Source of the DNA: Terrimonas sp964445775
GTDB taxonomy: Bacteria; Bacteroidota; Bacteroidia; Chitinophagales; Chitinophagaceae
Direction: 5' to 3'
Assembly (NCBI GenBank): GCA_964445775.1
Contig: CAYUMH010000001.1
Span: forward strand, 1-64,000
Length of the DNA: 64,000 nt
Part shown: positions 1 through 8,723 of the stretch, piece by piece
Numbering within the stretch: the stretch's first letter is position 1
How the letters are laid out: every line of letters begins with the position of its first letter
Notes under the pieces: model-generated
The model's database searches: none
What the model was told of the DNA's origin: nothing
The model's input: only the letters and a program-made list of their open reading frames with translations
Made by a program: the position numbers and the translations under genes

Positions 1-291
1 GGAAATGCCTAATTGCCGGGCATTGTCCTTTACCCTTTCCACGCTGATATATACATCGCCCTGGGTAGGTTGACCTTTTGCAGCCAGGTCGAAGGTGATA
101 ATGTCGGTATAATAGTCGTGTTTAAGGTACTGCTGGTTGATGGTCAGTAATTCCTCATCATTGGTAAACACGAAGTTTAAGGATTCAAGGGGTTGTTTTT
201 CCACCTCGAACAAATGGGCTATGCAGGCTTTTAAATTACCCCGGTTGCGCAGGGTGGTGGGGTGCTGAAAGAAGAAGTATATCTTTTGCAT
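1..291 (-). CDS. ybeY: Endoribonuclease YbeY / rRNA maturation factor (3'-truncated by window edge)
   Basis: The first 97 codons are visible and the rest lies outside the window. The protein starts MQKIYFFFQHPTTLRNRG and carries the family block NDEELLTINQQYLKHDYYTD followed by IITFDL, the typical YbeY core that precedes the zinc-binding histidine motif (not visible here). YbeY is a metal-dependent RNase needed for 16S rRNA 3'-end maturation and ribosome quality control in the cytoplasm. The gene diverges from the FeoA-like gene; the 80 bp between them carries the probable promoter of the latter. The identification rests on the half that is visible. Confidence 0.85.
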   Translation of the reverse strand, partial: MQKIYFFFQHPTTLRNRGNLKACIAHLFEVEKQPLESLNFVFTNDEELLTINQQYLKHDYYTDIITFDLAAKGQPTQGDVYISVERVKDNARQLGIS

Positions 292-342
292 ATTGTATTG
301 ATAATGTTCCTGAAATAGTAACTAAAAGCTGTACCGAAGCCT

Positions 343-350
343 TAGTTTTG
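343..350 (+). promoter_or_regulatory. Candidate Bacteroidota -7 box upstream of feoA-like gene
   Basis: TAGTTTTG matches the Bacteroidota -7 consensus TAnnTTTG and lies 20 bp before the ATG at 371. No clear -33 TTG is seen at the expected distance, so this is a motif match only. Confidence 0.4.
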
Positions 351-370
351 TGTAAAGATATACATAAGCA

Positions 371-613
371 ATGGAGCAAGTACTTACCACTTTAAAACCG
401 GGGCAGCAGGCAGTGATTACCAGGCTGGTGACAGATAACGATACCATGTATTTGAAACTGATGGAAATGGGATGCACGCCGGGGGAAGCCATTGCCATGG
501 AAAGGATAGCACCGCTTGGCGACCCGATTGTTGTATCTGTTTCAGGCTATACCCTGAGTTTACGTAAGGAAGAGGCCATGCATATAATGGTAGGTAATAT
601 TAAGCTGAATTAA
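371..613 (+). CDS. FeoA-domain protein (ferrous iron transport accessory)
   Basis: An 80-residue protein made of a single FeoA/SH3-like domain: N-terminal LKPGQQAVITRL, the central LKLMEMGCTPGEAI and the C-terminal VVSVSGYTLSLRKEEAMHI are the usual FeoA landmarks. FeoA proteins are small cytoplasmic partners of the FeoB ferrous iron transporter. No feoB is visible in this window; the next gene on the same strand, 43 bp downstream, is nadD. It may therefore act with a FeoB encoded elsewhere or be a stand-alone FeoA-like regulator domain. The ATG at 371 is preceded by a TAGTTTTG box. Confidence 0.85.
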   Translation: MEQVLTTLKPGQQAVITRLVTDNDTMYLKLMEMGCTPGEAIAMERIAPLGDPIVVSVSGYTLSLRKEEAMHIMVGNIKLN

Positions 614-656
614 AAACGTATCTGTAAACAGAATAAATTGTTTTAAAATACAGGGA

Positions 657-1229
657 ATGAATATTGGTTTGTTTTTTGGCTCTTTTAATCCCATACATAT
701 AGGTCACCTGATCATTGCCAATCATATATTAAATACCACCGATCTGCAAAAGATATGGTTTGTGGTATCGCCGCAAAACCCCTTTAAGGAAAGCAAAACA
801 TTATTAAACGAGTATGACCGGCTGCACCTGCTGCGGGTGGCCATACAACAGGATGAAAGAATGAAGGTATCGGATGTGGAGTTTGGCTTGCCCAAGCCAT
901 CCTATACCTCGGTAACCCTGGCCCACTTAACAGAGAAACATCCTGGTTATACGTTTCATGTAATTATGGGCGGTGATAGTTTTCAGAACCTGCACAAGTG
1001 GCATAATTACGAATACATTATTAAACACTTCCCGGTTATTGTATATAACCGTCCGGGTTTTACCATTGATAATACCATTGGCGCACAGCTGCATATTGCC
1101 GATGCGCCTTTACTGGAAATATCGGCAACCGCCATTCGTACATTAATAAAAGAAAATAAATCGGTGAAATACCTGTTGCCGGATAGTGTGCGGGAAGAGA
1201 TAGAACGTACAGGATACTATAAAAGGTGA
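657..1229 (+). CDS. nadD: Nicotinate-nucleotide adenylyltransferase NadD
   Basis: A 190-residue nucleotidyltransferase that transfers AMP from ATP to nicotinate mononucleotide in NAD synthesis. The N-terminus has the GSFNPIHIGHL signature (the GxFxPxHxGH nucleotide-binding loop) and the C-terminal ISATAIRTLIKE corresponds to the ISSTxIR motif. Residues PSYTSVTLAHL and IMGGDSFQNLHKWHNY match the NadD substrate-binding region. Length is normal. It follows the feoA-like gene by 43 bp on the same strand and may share its transcript; a long perfect palindrome lies downstream before asnS. Confidence 0.95.
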   Translation: MNIGLFFGSFNPIHIGHLIIANHILNTTDLQKIWFVVSPQNPFKESKTLLNEYDRLHLLRVAIQQDERMKVSDVEFGLPKPSYTSVTLAHLTEKHPGYTFHVIMGGDSFQNLHKWHNYEYIIKHFPVIVYNRPGFTIDNTIGAQLHIADAPLLEISATAIRTLIKENKSVKYLLPDSVREEIERTGYYKR

Positions 1230-1267
1230 AAGGGATAAGGTTAAAGGTATAAGCAATGAAAGGTTTT

Positions 1268-1309
1268 AAACACCCACTAATACGAAATATTTCGTATTAG
1301 TGGGTGTTT
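1268..1309. terminator. 42-bp perfect palindrome between nadD and asnS
   Basis: Arms 1268-1288 and 1289-1309 are exact reverse complements with no spacer; the right end runs into TTTT (1307-1310). It is placed just downstream of nadD and can act as an intrinsic terminator. A palindrome this perfect could also be a protein-binding site. Confidence 0.6.
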
Positions 1310-1352
1310 TAACTTCTTTGGGTTTTACGTTCATCTTAAACTGGTGGAACCA

Positions 1353-1383
1353 TTGAACGGCTTGAACTTTAATATTATCTTTG
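1353..1383 (+). promoter_or_regulatory. Promoter of asnS (TTG-N20-TATCTTTG)
   Basis: TTG at 1353-1355 and TATCTTTG at 1376-1383 match the Bacteroidota -33 and -7 elements with a 20-bp spacer. The box overlaps the upstream in-frame TTG codon at 1381, which supports the ATG at 1405 as the true asnS start, giving a short leader of about 15 nt. Confidence 0.6.
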
Positions 1384-1404
1384 CCCTCCTTAAAAAACGG
1401 TTAT

Positions 1405-2850
1405 ATGTTTAACAAAAGAACGAAGATCAAAGATTTGCTGCAGCTGGAACCTGCCAGCCAGGAAGTAGTAGTAATGGGATGGGTACGCAGTTTTAGAAAT
1501 AACCAGTTTATAGCATTGAATGACGGCAGTACGAATGATACGGTGCAGGTGGTTGCTACCCTGGGTAATTTTAATGAGGAGCTGTTGAAAAGGATCACCA
1601 CATCGGCCTCGTTAAAAGTTACCGGTAAAATAATTCCTTCTTTAGGCAAGGGCCAGAAAATGGACCTGGTGGCCGATACCATTGAAATATTAGGGGATAG
1701 TGATGCAGAGAAATATCCTATCCAGTTACGTAATAAACCAACGTTGGAGTATTTGCGTGAAGTAGCCCATTTTCGCTTTCGTACCAATACTTTTGGTGCC
1801 GTGTTCAGGGTGCGTCATGCTTTAGCCTTTGCAGTACATAAATTTTTTAATGATAAAGGCTTTGTGTACCTGCATACACCCATTATTACCGCCAGTGATG
1901 CCGAGGGTGCGGGTGAAATGTTCCGTGTAACCACTTTGCCGGTGGATGGTACAGCGCCGAAAGATGTGGATGGACAAATTGATTTTAAGGAAGATTTTTT
2001 TGGCCGCAGTACTAACCTTACCGTTAGCGGACAGCTGGAGGGAGAACTGGGTGCTACTGCCCTGGGTGAGATCTATACTTTTGGTCCGACCTTCCGTGCC
2101 GAGAACTCCAACACCGCCCGTCACCTGGCCGAGTTCTGGATGATAGAGCCGGAAGTAGCTTTTAACGACCTGGAAGATAACGCCAACCTGGCCGAAGCTT
2201 TTATTCATTACCTGATACAATATGTAATGGATAATAACCGCAATGACCTGGAATTTTTGGCTCAACGCCTGGCCGATGAGGAAAAACAGTTACCGCAGGA
2301 TAAACGCAGTGAGCTGGGATTAATTGAAAAGCTGGAGTTTGTGCTGAACAATAAATTTGAACGCCTTACTTATACAGAAGCAATAGATATATTGACCAGC
2401 AGCAACCATAATAAGAAAAAGAAATTCCAGTTCCCGATTACGGGCTGGGGTATGGACCTGCAAAGCGAGCACGAACGTTACCTGGTGGAAAAACATTTTA
2501 AAAAACCGGTGATACTGACAGATTACCCCAAGGAGATAAAATCGTTCTACATGCGTTTGAATGATGATGGTAAAACGGTAGCGGCCATGGATATTCTGGC
2601 CCCGGGCATTGGTGAAATTGTGGGTGGCTCACAAAGGGAGGAGCGCCTGGACGTTTTAACCGAACGTATGCAGCAGATGGGTGTGCCGGTAGATGAGTTA
2701 TGGTGGTACCTGGATACCCGCCGCTTTGGTACTGTTCCACATGCCGGCTTTGGTTTGGGTTTTGAGCGGATGGTGCAATTTGTAACCGGCATGACCAATA
2801 TCCGCGATGTAATACCTTTTCCGAGGACACCAAAAAGTGCAGAATTTTAG
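1405..2850 (+). CDS. asnS: Asparaginyl-tRNA synthetase
   Basis: A class IIb aminoacyl-tRNA synthetase that charges tRNA-Asn. The N-terminal OB-fold anticodon-binding domain (about residues 12-100; VVMGWVRSFRNNQFIALNDG) is followed by the catalytic core with motif 2 (FGPTFRAENSNTARHLAEFW) and motif 3 (GFGLGFERMVQFVTGMTNIR, the GxGxGxER arginine motif). The protein ends IPFPRTPKSAEF, as is usual in AsnRS. The start chosen is the ATG at 1405; an upstream in-frame TTG falls inside the promoter. About 481 residues, a normal length. A terminator follows directly. A tRNA-Asn gene is also in this window at 48.6 kb. Confidence 0.97.
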   Translation: MFNKRTKIKDLLQLEPASQEVVVMGWVRSFRNNQFIALNDGSTNDTVQVVATLGNFNEELLKRITTSASLKVTGKIIPSLGKGQKMDLVADTIEILGDSDAEKYPIQLRNKPTLEYLREVAHFRFRTNTFGAVFRVRHALAFAVHKFFNDKGFVYLHTPIITASDAEGAGEMFRVTTLPVDGTAPKDVDGQIDFKEDFFGRSTNLTVSGQLEGELGATALGEIYTFGPTFRAENSNTARHLAEFWMIEPEVAFNDLEDNANLAEAFIHYLIQYVMDNNRNDLEFLAQRLADEEKQLPQDKRSELGLIEKLEFVLNNKFERLTYTEAIDILTSSNHNKKKKFQFPITGWGMDLQSEHERYLVEKHFKKPVILTDYPKEIKSFYMRLNDDGKTVAAMDILAPGIGEIVGGSQREERLDVLTERMQQMGVPVDELWWYLDTRRFGTVPHAGFGLGFERMVQFVTGMTNIRDVIPFPRTPKSAEF

Positions 2851-2857
2851 TAATACC

Positions 2858-2884
2858 AAACCCCTCCGCAAGAGGGGTTTTATA
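2858..2884 (+). terminator. Intrinsic terminator of asnS
   Basis: Inverted repeat AAACCCCTC / GAGGGGTTT with a short CGCAA loop, followed by TTTTA. Confidence 0.75.
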
Positions 2885-2990
2885 TGGGATTCCGGCTTTG
2901 CTGGCATACATTTTTTTCGCTTTCAGCTTTCTGTGAACCTTGTTATAAAATCAACAATTTTTATGTAGTTTCGCCACAATCTATTAACGT

Positions 2991-4103
2991 ATGAAGTTTA
3001 TCGCCTCATCCTCAGCTTTATTAAAGCAATTACAACATATTTCGGGTGTAATTAACACCAATACTGTATTGCCCATATTAGAAGATTTTTTGTTTGAAAT
3101 TGAGAACAATACTTTAACGGTTGTTGCTACCGACCTGGAAACAGTGATGCGTGTGCAACTGGAAGTAGAAGCCAAAGACAGTGGCAGGGTTTGTATACCG
3201 GCAAAGATCTTAATTGACTCTTTGAAGAACTTACCTGATCAGCCGCTTACTTTTAATATTGATAAAAACTATGCCGTTGAAATTACCAGCGATAATGGTA
3301 AGTACAAGGTAATGGGTGAAGACCCCAATAACTTTCCCAAAGAACCAACGGCTGATGATACCGCCTCTTTTTCCATGCCCGCAACGGCATTGGTAACTGC
3401 TATCAGCAAAACATTATTTGCTACCAGCAGCGATGACCTGCGCCCGGCTATGACGGGTGTGTTTTTTGAACTGACTACAAAAAGTTTACAATTTGTAGCT
3501 ACCGATGCACACCGCCTGGTACGTTACAAACGTAAAGATGTAAAAGGTACAAAAGATGATTCGTTTATTGTACCGCGTAAACCGCTTAATTTATTAAAAG
3601 CAGCAATACCCGATAATAACGACGAACTGACCATTAATTATAATAGCAATCACCTGTTTGTACAGCATGGTACAACCCGCATGAGTTGCCGTTTAATTGA
3701 TGCCCGTTTCCCTGATTATAAAGTGGTGATACCTGCTGATAATCCTTACCGATTAACGGTGAATAAAAGTGATTTCCAGAGTGCATTACGCCGGATCAGC
3801 ATTTTTAGTAACAAGAGTACTAACCAGGTTGCATTAAGCATTAGCGGTAGTGAACTACAGTTAACTGCACAGGATATTGATTTTAGCTTTGAAGGTAATG
3901 AAAGAATGAAGTGTACCTACAATGGCGAAGACCTGGTGATTGCCTTTAATGCAAAATTCCTGATTGAAATGTTGAATGCATCGGAAGGAGAAGATGTTAA
4001 CATGGAATTGAGCACGCCAACAAAAGCGGGTTTAATTAAACCTACCGAGCAGGATGAGAATGAAGAATTGTTGATGCTGGTAATGCCTTTGATGCTGAAC
4101 TAA
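2991..4103 (+). CDS. dnaN: DNA polymerase III beta subunit (sliding clamp)
   Basis: A 370-residue beta clamp with three repeats of the clamp fold. It starts MKFIASSSALLKQLQHISGV, has NTVLPILEDFLFEI and VVATDLETVMRV in domain 1, FVATDAHRLVRYKR in domain 2 and ends in LLMLVMPLMLN, matching the conserved C-terminal MP(M/L)(R/M)L-type tail of the family. It encircles DNA and tethers the replicative polymerase. It is not beside dnaA here, which is normal for Bacteroidota. A TAGTTTCG box (2967-2974) with TTG at 2941 may be the promoter. A strong hairpin terminates the gene. Confidence 0.97.
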   Translation: MKFIASSSALLKQLQHISGVINTNTVLPILEDFLFEIENNTLTVVATDLETVMRVQLEVEAKDSGRVCIPAKILIDSLKNLPDQPLTFNIDKNYAVEITSDNGKYKVMGEDPNNFPKEPTADDTASFSMPATALVTAISKTLFATSSDDLRPAMTGVFFELTTKSLQFVATDAHRLVRYKRKDVKGTKDDSFIVPRKPLNLLKAAIPDNNDELTINYNSNHLFVQHGTTRMSCRLIDARFPDYKVVIPADNPYRLTVNKSDFQSALRRISIFSNKSTNQVALSISGSELQLTAQDIDFSFEGNERMKCTYNGEDLVIAFNAKFLIEMLNASEGEDVNMELSTPTKAGLIKPTEQDENEELLMLVMPLMLN

Positions 4104-4125
4104 GCAATACAAGTTTTAAAATGTT

Positions 4126-4158
4126 AAATCCCGGTGTTATTGAACACCGGGATTTTTT
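4126..4158 (+). terminator. Intrinsic terminator of dnaN
   Basis: AAATCCCGGTGTT and AACACCGGGATTT form a 13-bp stem with a four-base loop, followed by TTTT. Confidence 0.85.
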
Positions 4159-4228
4159 TATGCATAGAAAAATCCCCACTGATGCTTACACAATAGGGAT
4201 CGATCAACTAAACACTGCATGAGAAATA

Positions 4229-4462
4229 TTATTGGTTAACGGCGGTAGTACTTTTTTCAAGTACCAGCTGTTTCAATTCTTTTTCTTTTGAAACTTCAGG
4301 ATTAGCTACTAATTGGGTGTTGGTCTTTTTAACCGTAATAGCGGTAGTCACCGGTAAGCTGTCCTGGTCTTTGTGAATGAAATTTAAATAAAGGGCAAAA
4401 AACAAAAGGTTGAAGGCGACAAAATTTAAAATCTTGCGCATACGACGCGGATTTGGTTTCAT
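4229..4462 (-). CDS. Small single-pass membrane protein, unknown
   Basis: A 77-residue protein that I do not recognise. A basic N-terminus (MKPNPRRMRKIL) is followed by one hydrophobic segment (about residues 12-29, NFVAFNLLFFALYL) and then a polar Lys/Thr/Val-rich tail, so an inner-membrane anchor with a periplasmic tail is likely. An alternative ATG is at residue 8. It stands alone between dnaN and the helicase gene. It could be a spurious reading frame, but the transmembrane segment with positive-inside charge argues for a real protein. Confidence 0.5.
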   Translation of the reverse strand: MKPNPRRMRKILNFVAFNLLFFALYLNFIHKDQDSLPVTTAITVKKTNTQLVANPEVSKEKELKQLVLEKSTTAVNQ

Positions 4463-4660
4463 ACAAATATTGGCTTTAAGGATGTTTAAATCTTTGGATT
4501 TACTACATAAAGCTACAGCCCGGATTGATGAATTACAAAAAATGACTCCTCAAAATGATTAAAGTTGAGCACAAATACCCGCAAGCGCATCGTAGTTGTA
4601 CGATTTTTTGACGGTGAAAGTGGATAAAACGGGGAAAACCGCTACTGACTAGCATTTAAT

Positions 4661-4690
4661 AAAAAACCCCTCCGGAATTTGGAGGGGTTT
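4661..4690 (-). terminator. Terminator of the UvrD/PcrA helicase gene
   Basis: AAACCCCTCC (4664-4673) pairs with GGAGGGGTTT (4681-4690); read on the minus strand the stem is followed by six T. It lies just past the stop codon of the helicase gene. Confidence 0.8.
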
Positions 4691-4698
4691 ATCTTGTT

Positions 4699-7047
4699 TT
4701 ATTCTACAATCCGGAGCTTGGCATAATTGACGAGGATCTTCTTTTCACCATTCTGTTCAAATTTAATGGTGGCCATGGGGTTGTGAGCGCTGCCATCAAT
4801 TTTTAAAATTTCGCCAAAGCCAAATTTTAAATGTTCAACCTTTTGTCCGGCTTTTAAATCGGCGGTATCACTGGCGGCAAAATCCTCACTGGCTTTATGC
4901 TCTACCACTTTATTTGCAGGTGGTGTTGCGCCAATATAGGATGGGTTGGTTTTTTCTTTACCTGGCGGCGGACCGTATTTTTTTTCTGCCTGCCCGGCAC
5001 TGCTCCAGGCATTACCCTTGTTCATGCGTTCAAAAGCCGGCTTGTTGCCAAAGCCGGATGTTTGTTTTAAAACACCGCCACCGGCAAAGCTCCTATCTAC
5101 CAGCTCAGCGGGCATTTCTTCAATAAAACGGCTGGGTTCGTTTTGTACCAGCGAACCAAATTTGTACCGGGTGGTGGCATAAGAAACCCATAATCTTTTT
5201 TTGGCCCGGGTAACCACTACATAAAACAAGCGGCGCTCTTCTTCCAGCTCTTCACGGGTATTAATGGCCATGGCATTTGGAAAAAGCGATTCTTCCAAAC
5301 CGGCCGCAAACACACATTCAAACTCCAGTCCTTTGGCAGCGTGAATGGTCATCAGCTTAACGGTATCCGCATTGGGATCTTTATTATCCGCATCGGTCAA
5401 TAGCGTAATCTGTTGCAGGTAAGCGCCCAGTCCTTTATCTACCAGTTCGCCTTCATCATTATCCGGGCTTTCGGTCCATTCTTTAATACTGTTCAGCAGT
5501 TCCTGTATATTCTCGTAACGGGCAACCCCTTCGGTACTTTTATCATTGAACAGCTCTTTAATAATAGTGGTTTGTTTACCCACATGTGCCGCTACATCAT
5601 AAGCATTGTTTTTTTGTAACATGCTCATGAAGCTTTTCATCATGGTCACAAAATCTTCCAGGGCTGTTAATGTTCCTGCCCTGAAACCTGCTTCCCTGGC
5701 TCTTTCCAGCACCTGCCATAAAGAAAGGTTGCTTTCGTTGGCCACTAAAATAAGTTTATCAATAGTTGTTTTACCAATACCACGGGCAGGGTAGTTGATA
5801 ACACGTTTCAATGCTTCGTCATCATTGGTATTTACCAGCAAGCGCAGGTAGGCCACCATATCCTTTATCTCTTTACGGGAGTAAAAGCTGGTACCGCCAT
5901 ACATGGTGTAAGCAATTCCCATGCGGCGCAGGTTTTCTTCAAAGGCGCGGCTCTGGGCATTAGTGCGGTACAGGATGGCAAAGTCACGGTTATTAAAGTG
6001 GTTGCGTAACTTTTGTTCCTGTATGGTATCGGCTACAAAACGTCCTTCGTCGTTATCCGATGCGGTACGTATCAGCCTTATCTTTTCACCGGTACTGTTA
6101 TCGGTAAAAAGTTTCTTTTCAATCTGGCCTTTGTTAAAACCAATTACCTGGTTGGCTACGTTCAGTATGTTTTGGGTACTGCGGTAATTCTGTTCCAGCA
6201 TTACCACTTTTACATTATCATAATCCTTCTGAAACTGTAGTATGTTTTGAATGGTAGCACCACGGAAGGAATAAATACTTTGCGCATCATCGCCCACCAC
6301 GCACACATTTTCGTGCATGGCGGCCAGCAGTTTTATTACTTCGTACTGGGCCGGGTTGGTATCCTGGTACTCATCAATTAATATATACTTAAACTTATGC
6401 TGGTACTTGTGCAAAGCTTCAGGAACATTTTTCAGCAGTTCGTAAAACTTAATTAACAGGTCATCAAAATCCATGGCGCCGTTTTTAAAACAGCGCTTGG
6501 CATAAGCCGCATAAATTTGTCCCATGGCCGGCCGGTTGGCCCGCATATCTTCCTGCTGTAAGCCATAATCGTTTGCATATTCCACCGGGCCTACCAGGGC
6601 ATTCTTGGCGGTGGATATACGGTTATACACCTGGTTGGGTTTATACTGTTTATCGTCCAGGTTCAATTCGTTCAACACGGTTTTGATCACACTCTTGGCA
6701 TCATCCGTATCGTAAATAGTAAAATTGTTGGGGTAGCCGATTTTATCGGCTTCAAAACGGAGTATACGTGCAAATACCGAGTGGAAAGTGCCTATGTATA
6801 AATTACGGGCTTCGTTATTACCCAATATTTTTTCAATACGTTCTTTCATTTCCTTGGCCGCCTTATTGGTAAAGGTCAGCGCCAGTATATTGAAAGAATC
6901 AACACCCTTTGCCATCAGGTGTGCAATACGGGTGGTCAGCACTTTTGTTTTCCCGCTTCCCGCACCGGCAACAATCATAATGGGTCCGTTAATATGTGTT
7001 ACCGCTTCCAATTGTCTGTCATTCAATCCTTGTAAATAATCCTGCAT
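4699..7047 (-). CDS. ATP-dependent DNA helicase, UvrD/PcrA family
   Basis: A 782-residue superfamily 1A 3'-5' helicase acting in nucleotide excision repair, mismatch repair and removal of recombinase filaments. It begins LNDRQLEAVTHINGPIMIVA and has Walker A GAGSGKT at residues 28-34, motif II DEYQDT, motif III GDDAQSIYSFRGA, motif IV EQNYRST, motif V LMTIHAAKGLEFECVF and motif VI VVTRAKKRL. The C-terminus has the PcrA-type tail KVEHLKFGFGEILKIDGSA, a Tudor-like fold that contacts RNA polymerase in PcrA. Length is normal. The gene is monocistronic with its own terminator. Confidence 0.95.
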   Translation of the reverse strand: MQDYLQGLNDRQLEAVTHINGPIMIVAGAGSGKTKVLTTRIAHLMAKGVDSFNILALTFTNKAAKEMKERIEKILGNNEARNLYIGTFHSVFARILRFEADKIGYPNNFTIYDTDDAKSVIKTVLNELNLDDKQYKPNQVYNRISTAKNALVGPVEYANDYGLQQEDMRANRPAMGQIYAAYAKRCFKNGAMDFDDLLIKFYELLKNVPEALHKYQHKFKYILIDEYQDTNPAQYEVIKLLAAMHENVCVVGDDAQSIYSFRGATIQNILQFQKDYDNVKVVMLEQNYRSTQNILNVANQVIGFNKGQIEKKLFTDNSTGEKIRLIRTASDNDEGRFVADTIQEQKLRNHFNNRDFAILYRTNAQSRAFEENLRRMGIAYTMYGGTSFYSRKEIKDMVAYLRLLVNTNDDEALKRVINYPARGIGKTTIDKLILVANESNLSLWQVLERAREAGFRAGTLTALEDFVTMMKSFMSMLQKNNAYDVAAHVGKQTTIIKELFNDKSTEGVARYENIQELLNSIKEWTESPDNDEGELVDKGLGAYLQQITLLTDADNKDPNADTVKLMTIHAAKGLEFECVFAAGLEESLFPNAMAINTREELEEERRLFYVVVTRAKKRLWVSYATTRYKFGSLVQNEPSRFIEEMPAELVDRSFAGGGVLKQTSGFGNKPAFERMNKGNAWSSAGQAEKKYGPPPGKEKTNPSYIGATPPANKVVEHKASEDFAASDTADLKAGQKVEHLKFGFGEILKIDGSAHNPMATIKFEQNGEKKILVNYAKLRIVE

Positions 7048-7099
7048 GGGTGCAATTTACACCATCATTACCGTGTGCTGAAAAATGATATGCTTTTGT

Positions 7100-7235
7100 G
7101 AAAAAATATAGGGGGCTCCCGGCTTTGGTAACACGGACCAGCTGCAGTTCCCGCTTTTGGCAGTAGTGCAACGGCCTTTCACCGCCCCGGCGCCGTTGCA
7201 GCTACTGCTGCCAATCGGGCAGCCCTTTGGCTTCA
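7100..7235. repeat. GC-rich intergenic element with an imperfect long hairpin
   Basis: In an AT-rich gap of about 260 bp this block is strikingly GC-rich. GGCAGTAGTGCAACGGC (from about 7157) is partly complementary to GCCGTTGCAGCTACTGCTGCC further right, giving an imperfect hairpin around a C/G-rich loop. A small minus-strand open frame across it has no family features and I do not call it a gene. Similar GC-rich blocks occur at 30.97-31.09 kb and 56.03-56.16 kb. Confidence 0.4.
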
Positions 7236-7308
7236 ACCCCATGAACTTTTGATCAGGTACCGGATGATGATGTTTTTACAGCGATTACGATGTATTAAAA
7301 ACAATAAT

Positions 7309-8007
7309 ATGGAAAGGCGTTTCCTGTACCCGTTACTATTTATAGCCGGCATTCTTTTTTCCTGTAAAAAAAATAAGGATGAAAATAAGGAGGTACAATT
7401 GGGTACCTGTAAACCTGTGCCGGCAAAGGGCTCATTTAGCCAGGCTTCGGCAACGGCCCCTTTTGTGTATAAAACAGCAGATGGCTGGACCATTACCATC
7501 AACTTAAAAAACAGTATTAAAATTCAGCATGATACCTATCAGCATTATAACCTGGAATTATGGGGCATTGTACCCACGGGAGACTTGAGTGGTAATCATG
7601 AAAGTTTGAACGGAAAACACATAAAAGACCGGTTAACCAATAAGCGGAGTTTTATTTTACCGGGAGGCACTAAAATAACCATGCATGTAAAGGACCTTAG
7701 TTATACTGTTTTAACATCGGTTAGTATTTATGACGGCGCAGAAAGTCACCATATTAATGCCACCTGCTATACCATTGAGTATAGCGGAACAGATGCTACC
7801 ATTACCCAACAACTGGACAGCCGGCAGGCTGATGGTGAAACAGCTGCCATTGAAATAAGCGATAACGGGCTACTATTGGTAAATATTTATAATGAGGAAA
7901 GCCCGGGAAATAAAATAACAGAAAGAGTTTTATTGGGGGAGTTGTTTAAAAATAATCCTACCCGGGTAAATGATTATTTTGATGATCCAAGATTAGGTCA
8001 TACCTGA
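7309..8007 (+). CDS. Hypothetical lipoprotein
   Basis: A 232-residue protein not assigned to a family. The ATG at 7309 gives a clean lipoprotein signal peptide: MERRFLYPLLFIAGILFSC, with Cys19 as the lipidated residue. The residues after the Cys (KKNKDENKE) are Lys/Asp/Glu-rich, which resembles the surface-export signals described for Bacteroidota lipoproteins. The remainder looks beta-rich, with a repeated Gly/Thr/Ile pattern and no catalytic motif. An upstream in-frame ATG at 7249 would spoil the signal peptide. It converges with the gene ending at 8056. Confidence 0.7.
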   Translation: MERRFLYPLLFIAGILFSCKKNKDENKEVQLGTCKPVPAKGSFSQASATAPFVYKTADGWTITINLKNSIKIQHDTYQHYNLELWGIVPTGDLSGNHESLNGKHIKDRLTNKRSFILPGGTKITMHVKDLSYTVLTSVSIYDGAESHHINATCYTIEYSGTDATITQQLDSRQADGETAAIEISDNGLLLVNIYNEESPGNKITERVLLGELFKNNPTRVNDYFDDPRLGHT

Positions 8008-8055
8008 TCACCATCAGCTTTAGTTTATATAAGGAGAAGTCGGCAATCATTGTCT

Positions 8056-8697
8056 TTATTTTTCAGCAAACATATTACGGTAGTACTGTACTTTAAAGTC
8101 ATAAACCGGCCGGGCCGATTTTGAAAACTTGTCTTTGTTTTCCAGGTATAACTTTGTCTGGGATAGTCCTACATTGGATGCGCCGGAAGGCGAGTATAAA
8201 ATAATGAGCTTTACAGGCCGTCCGAAAATACTTTTGTCCAGTACCACTTGCCTGTTTTCTTTAATTTGTGTCGTTATTTTAAGCCCCAGTATTTTTTCAT
8301 AAAACAAACGGAAGGCCCCGTTTTTGCCAAAGCCACTGGTAAAAAATATTTCATTGATATTTGACCGGCGTACCTGTTCTACAATATTTGTATTTAATTC
8401 GACGGGGATAAGGTCTTCGTCCAGAGCCGTTGGTTTTTTACGGTCACATACCAGTATGGTATCGCTCATGGAAATGCGGCGCTTTTTCAGGAACTGTAAT
8501 ACAGCTTCCAGGGTAACCGGTTTTTTTAATTCCTCCGGAAATGAATCACTGAGTATAGACCAAAGGCTGATAACGTTACCATAAAAAAAGGGGAGCACAA
8601 ACTTTTCATGCGCATGCGGGTGTATGGTCCCTACAATAAGTTTTTTGCTGTGGGGATCAATGGGGTATTTATCAAGATACTGGTGTATGGTGCGCAT
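8056..8697 (-). CDS. Possible uracil-DNA glycosylase-fold protein
   Basis: A 213-residue protein. KKLIVGTIHPHAHEKF followed by LPFFYGNVISLWSIL resembles the first motif of the UDG superfamily (LIVGxxP...FYGxxxNxFW). IFFTSGFGKNGAFRLFYEKI resembles the central strand-helix, and LIILYSPSGAS resembles motif 2 (LPSPSxxN). This is a reading of motif order only. The family repairs or excises damaged bases, but activity here is not shown. The ATG at 8697 is chosen over an upstream TTG at 8718. It lies 26 bp after the gene at 8724-9554, so the two probably form an operon. Confidence 0.5.
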   Translation of the reverse strand: MRTIHQYLDKYPIDPHSKKLIVGTIHPHAHEKFVLPFFYGNVISLWSILSDSFPEELKKPVTLEAVLQFLKKRRISMSDTILVCDRKKPTALDEDLIPVELNTNIVEQVRRSNINEIFFTSGFGKNGAFRLFYEKILGLKITTQIKENRQVVLDKSIFGRPVKLIILYSPSGASNVGLSQTKLYLENKDKFSKSARPVYDFKVQYYRNMFAEK

Positions 8698-8723
8698 GTA
8701 CAGTGAATATTTTAGCAAAGCGA

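Noticed and set aside
1381..1404. Upstream in-frame TTG as start of asnS
   Set aside because: The TTG overlaps a good TATCTTTG -7 box, so the ATG at 1405 fits better.
2498..2911. Minus-strand frame opposite asnS
   Set aside because: It runs antisense to the conserved 3' end of asnS and across its terminator, with no recognisable protein features.
7057..7242. 61-codon minus-strand open frame in the 7.1 kb GC-rich element
   Set aside because: The translation has Cys/Gly/Ser-rich low-complexity text with no family or signal pattern and lies on a hairpin-rich element; open frames are expected by chance there.
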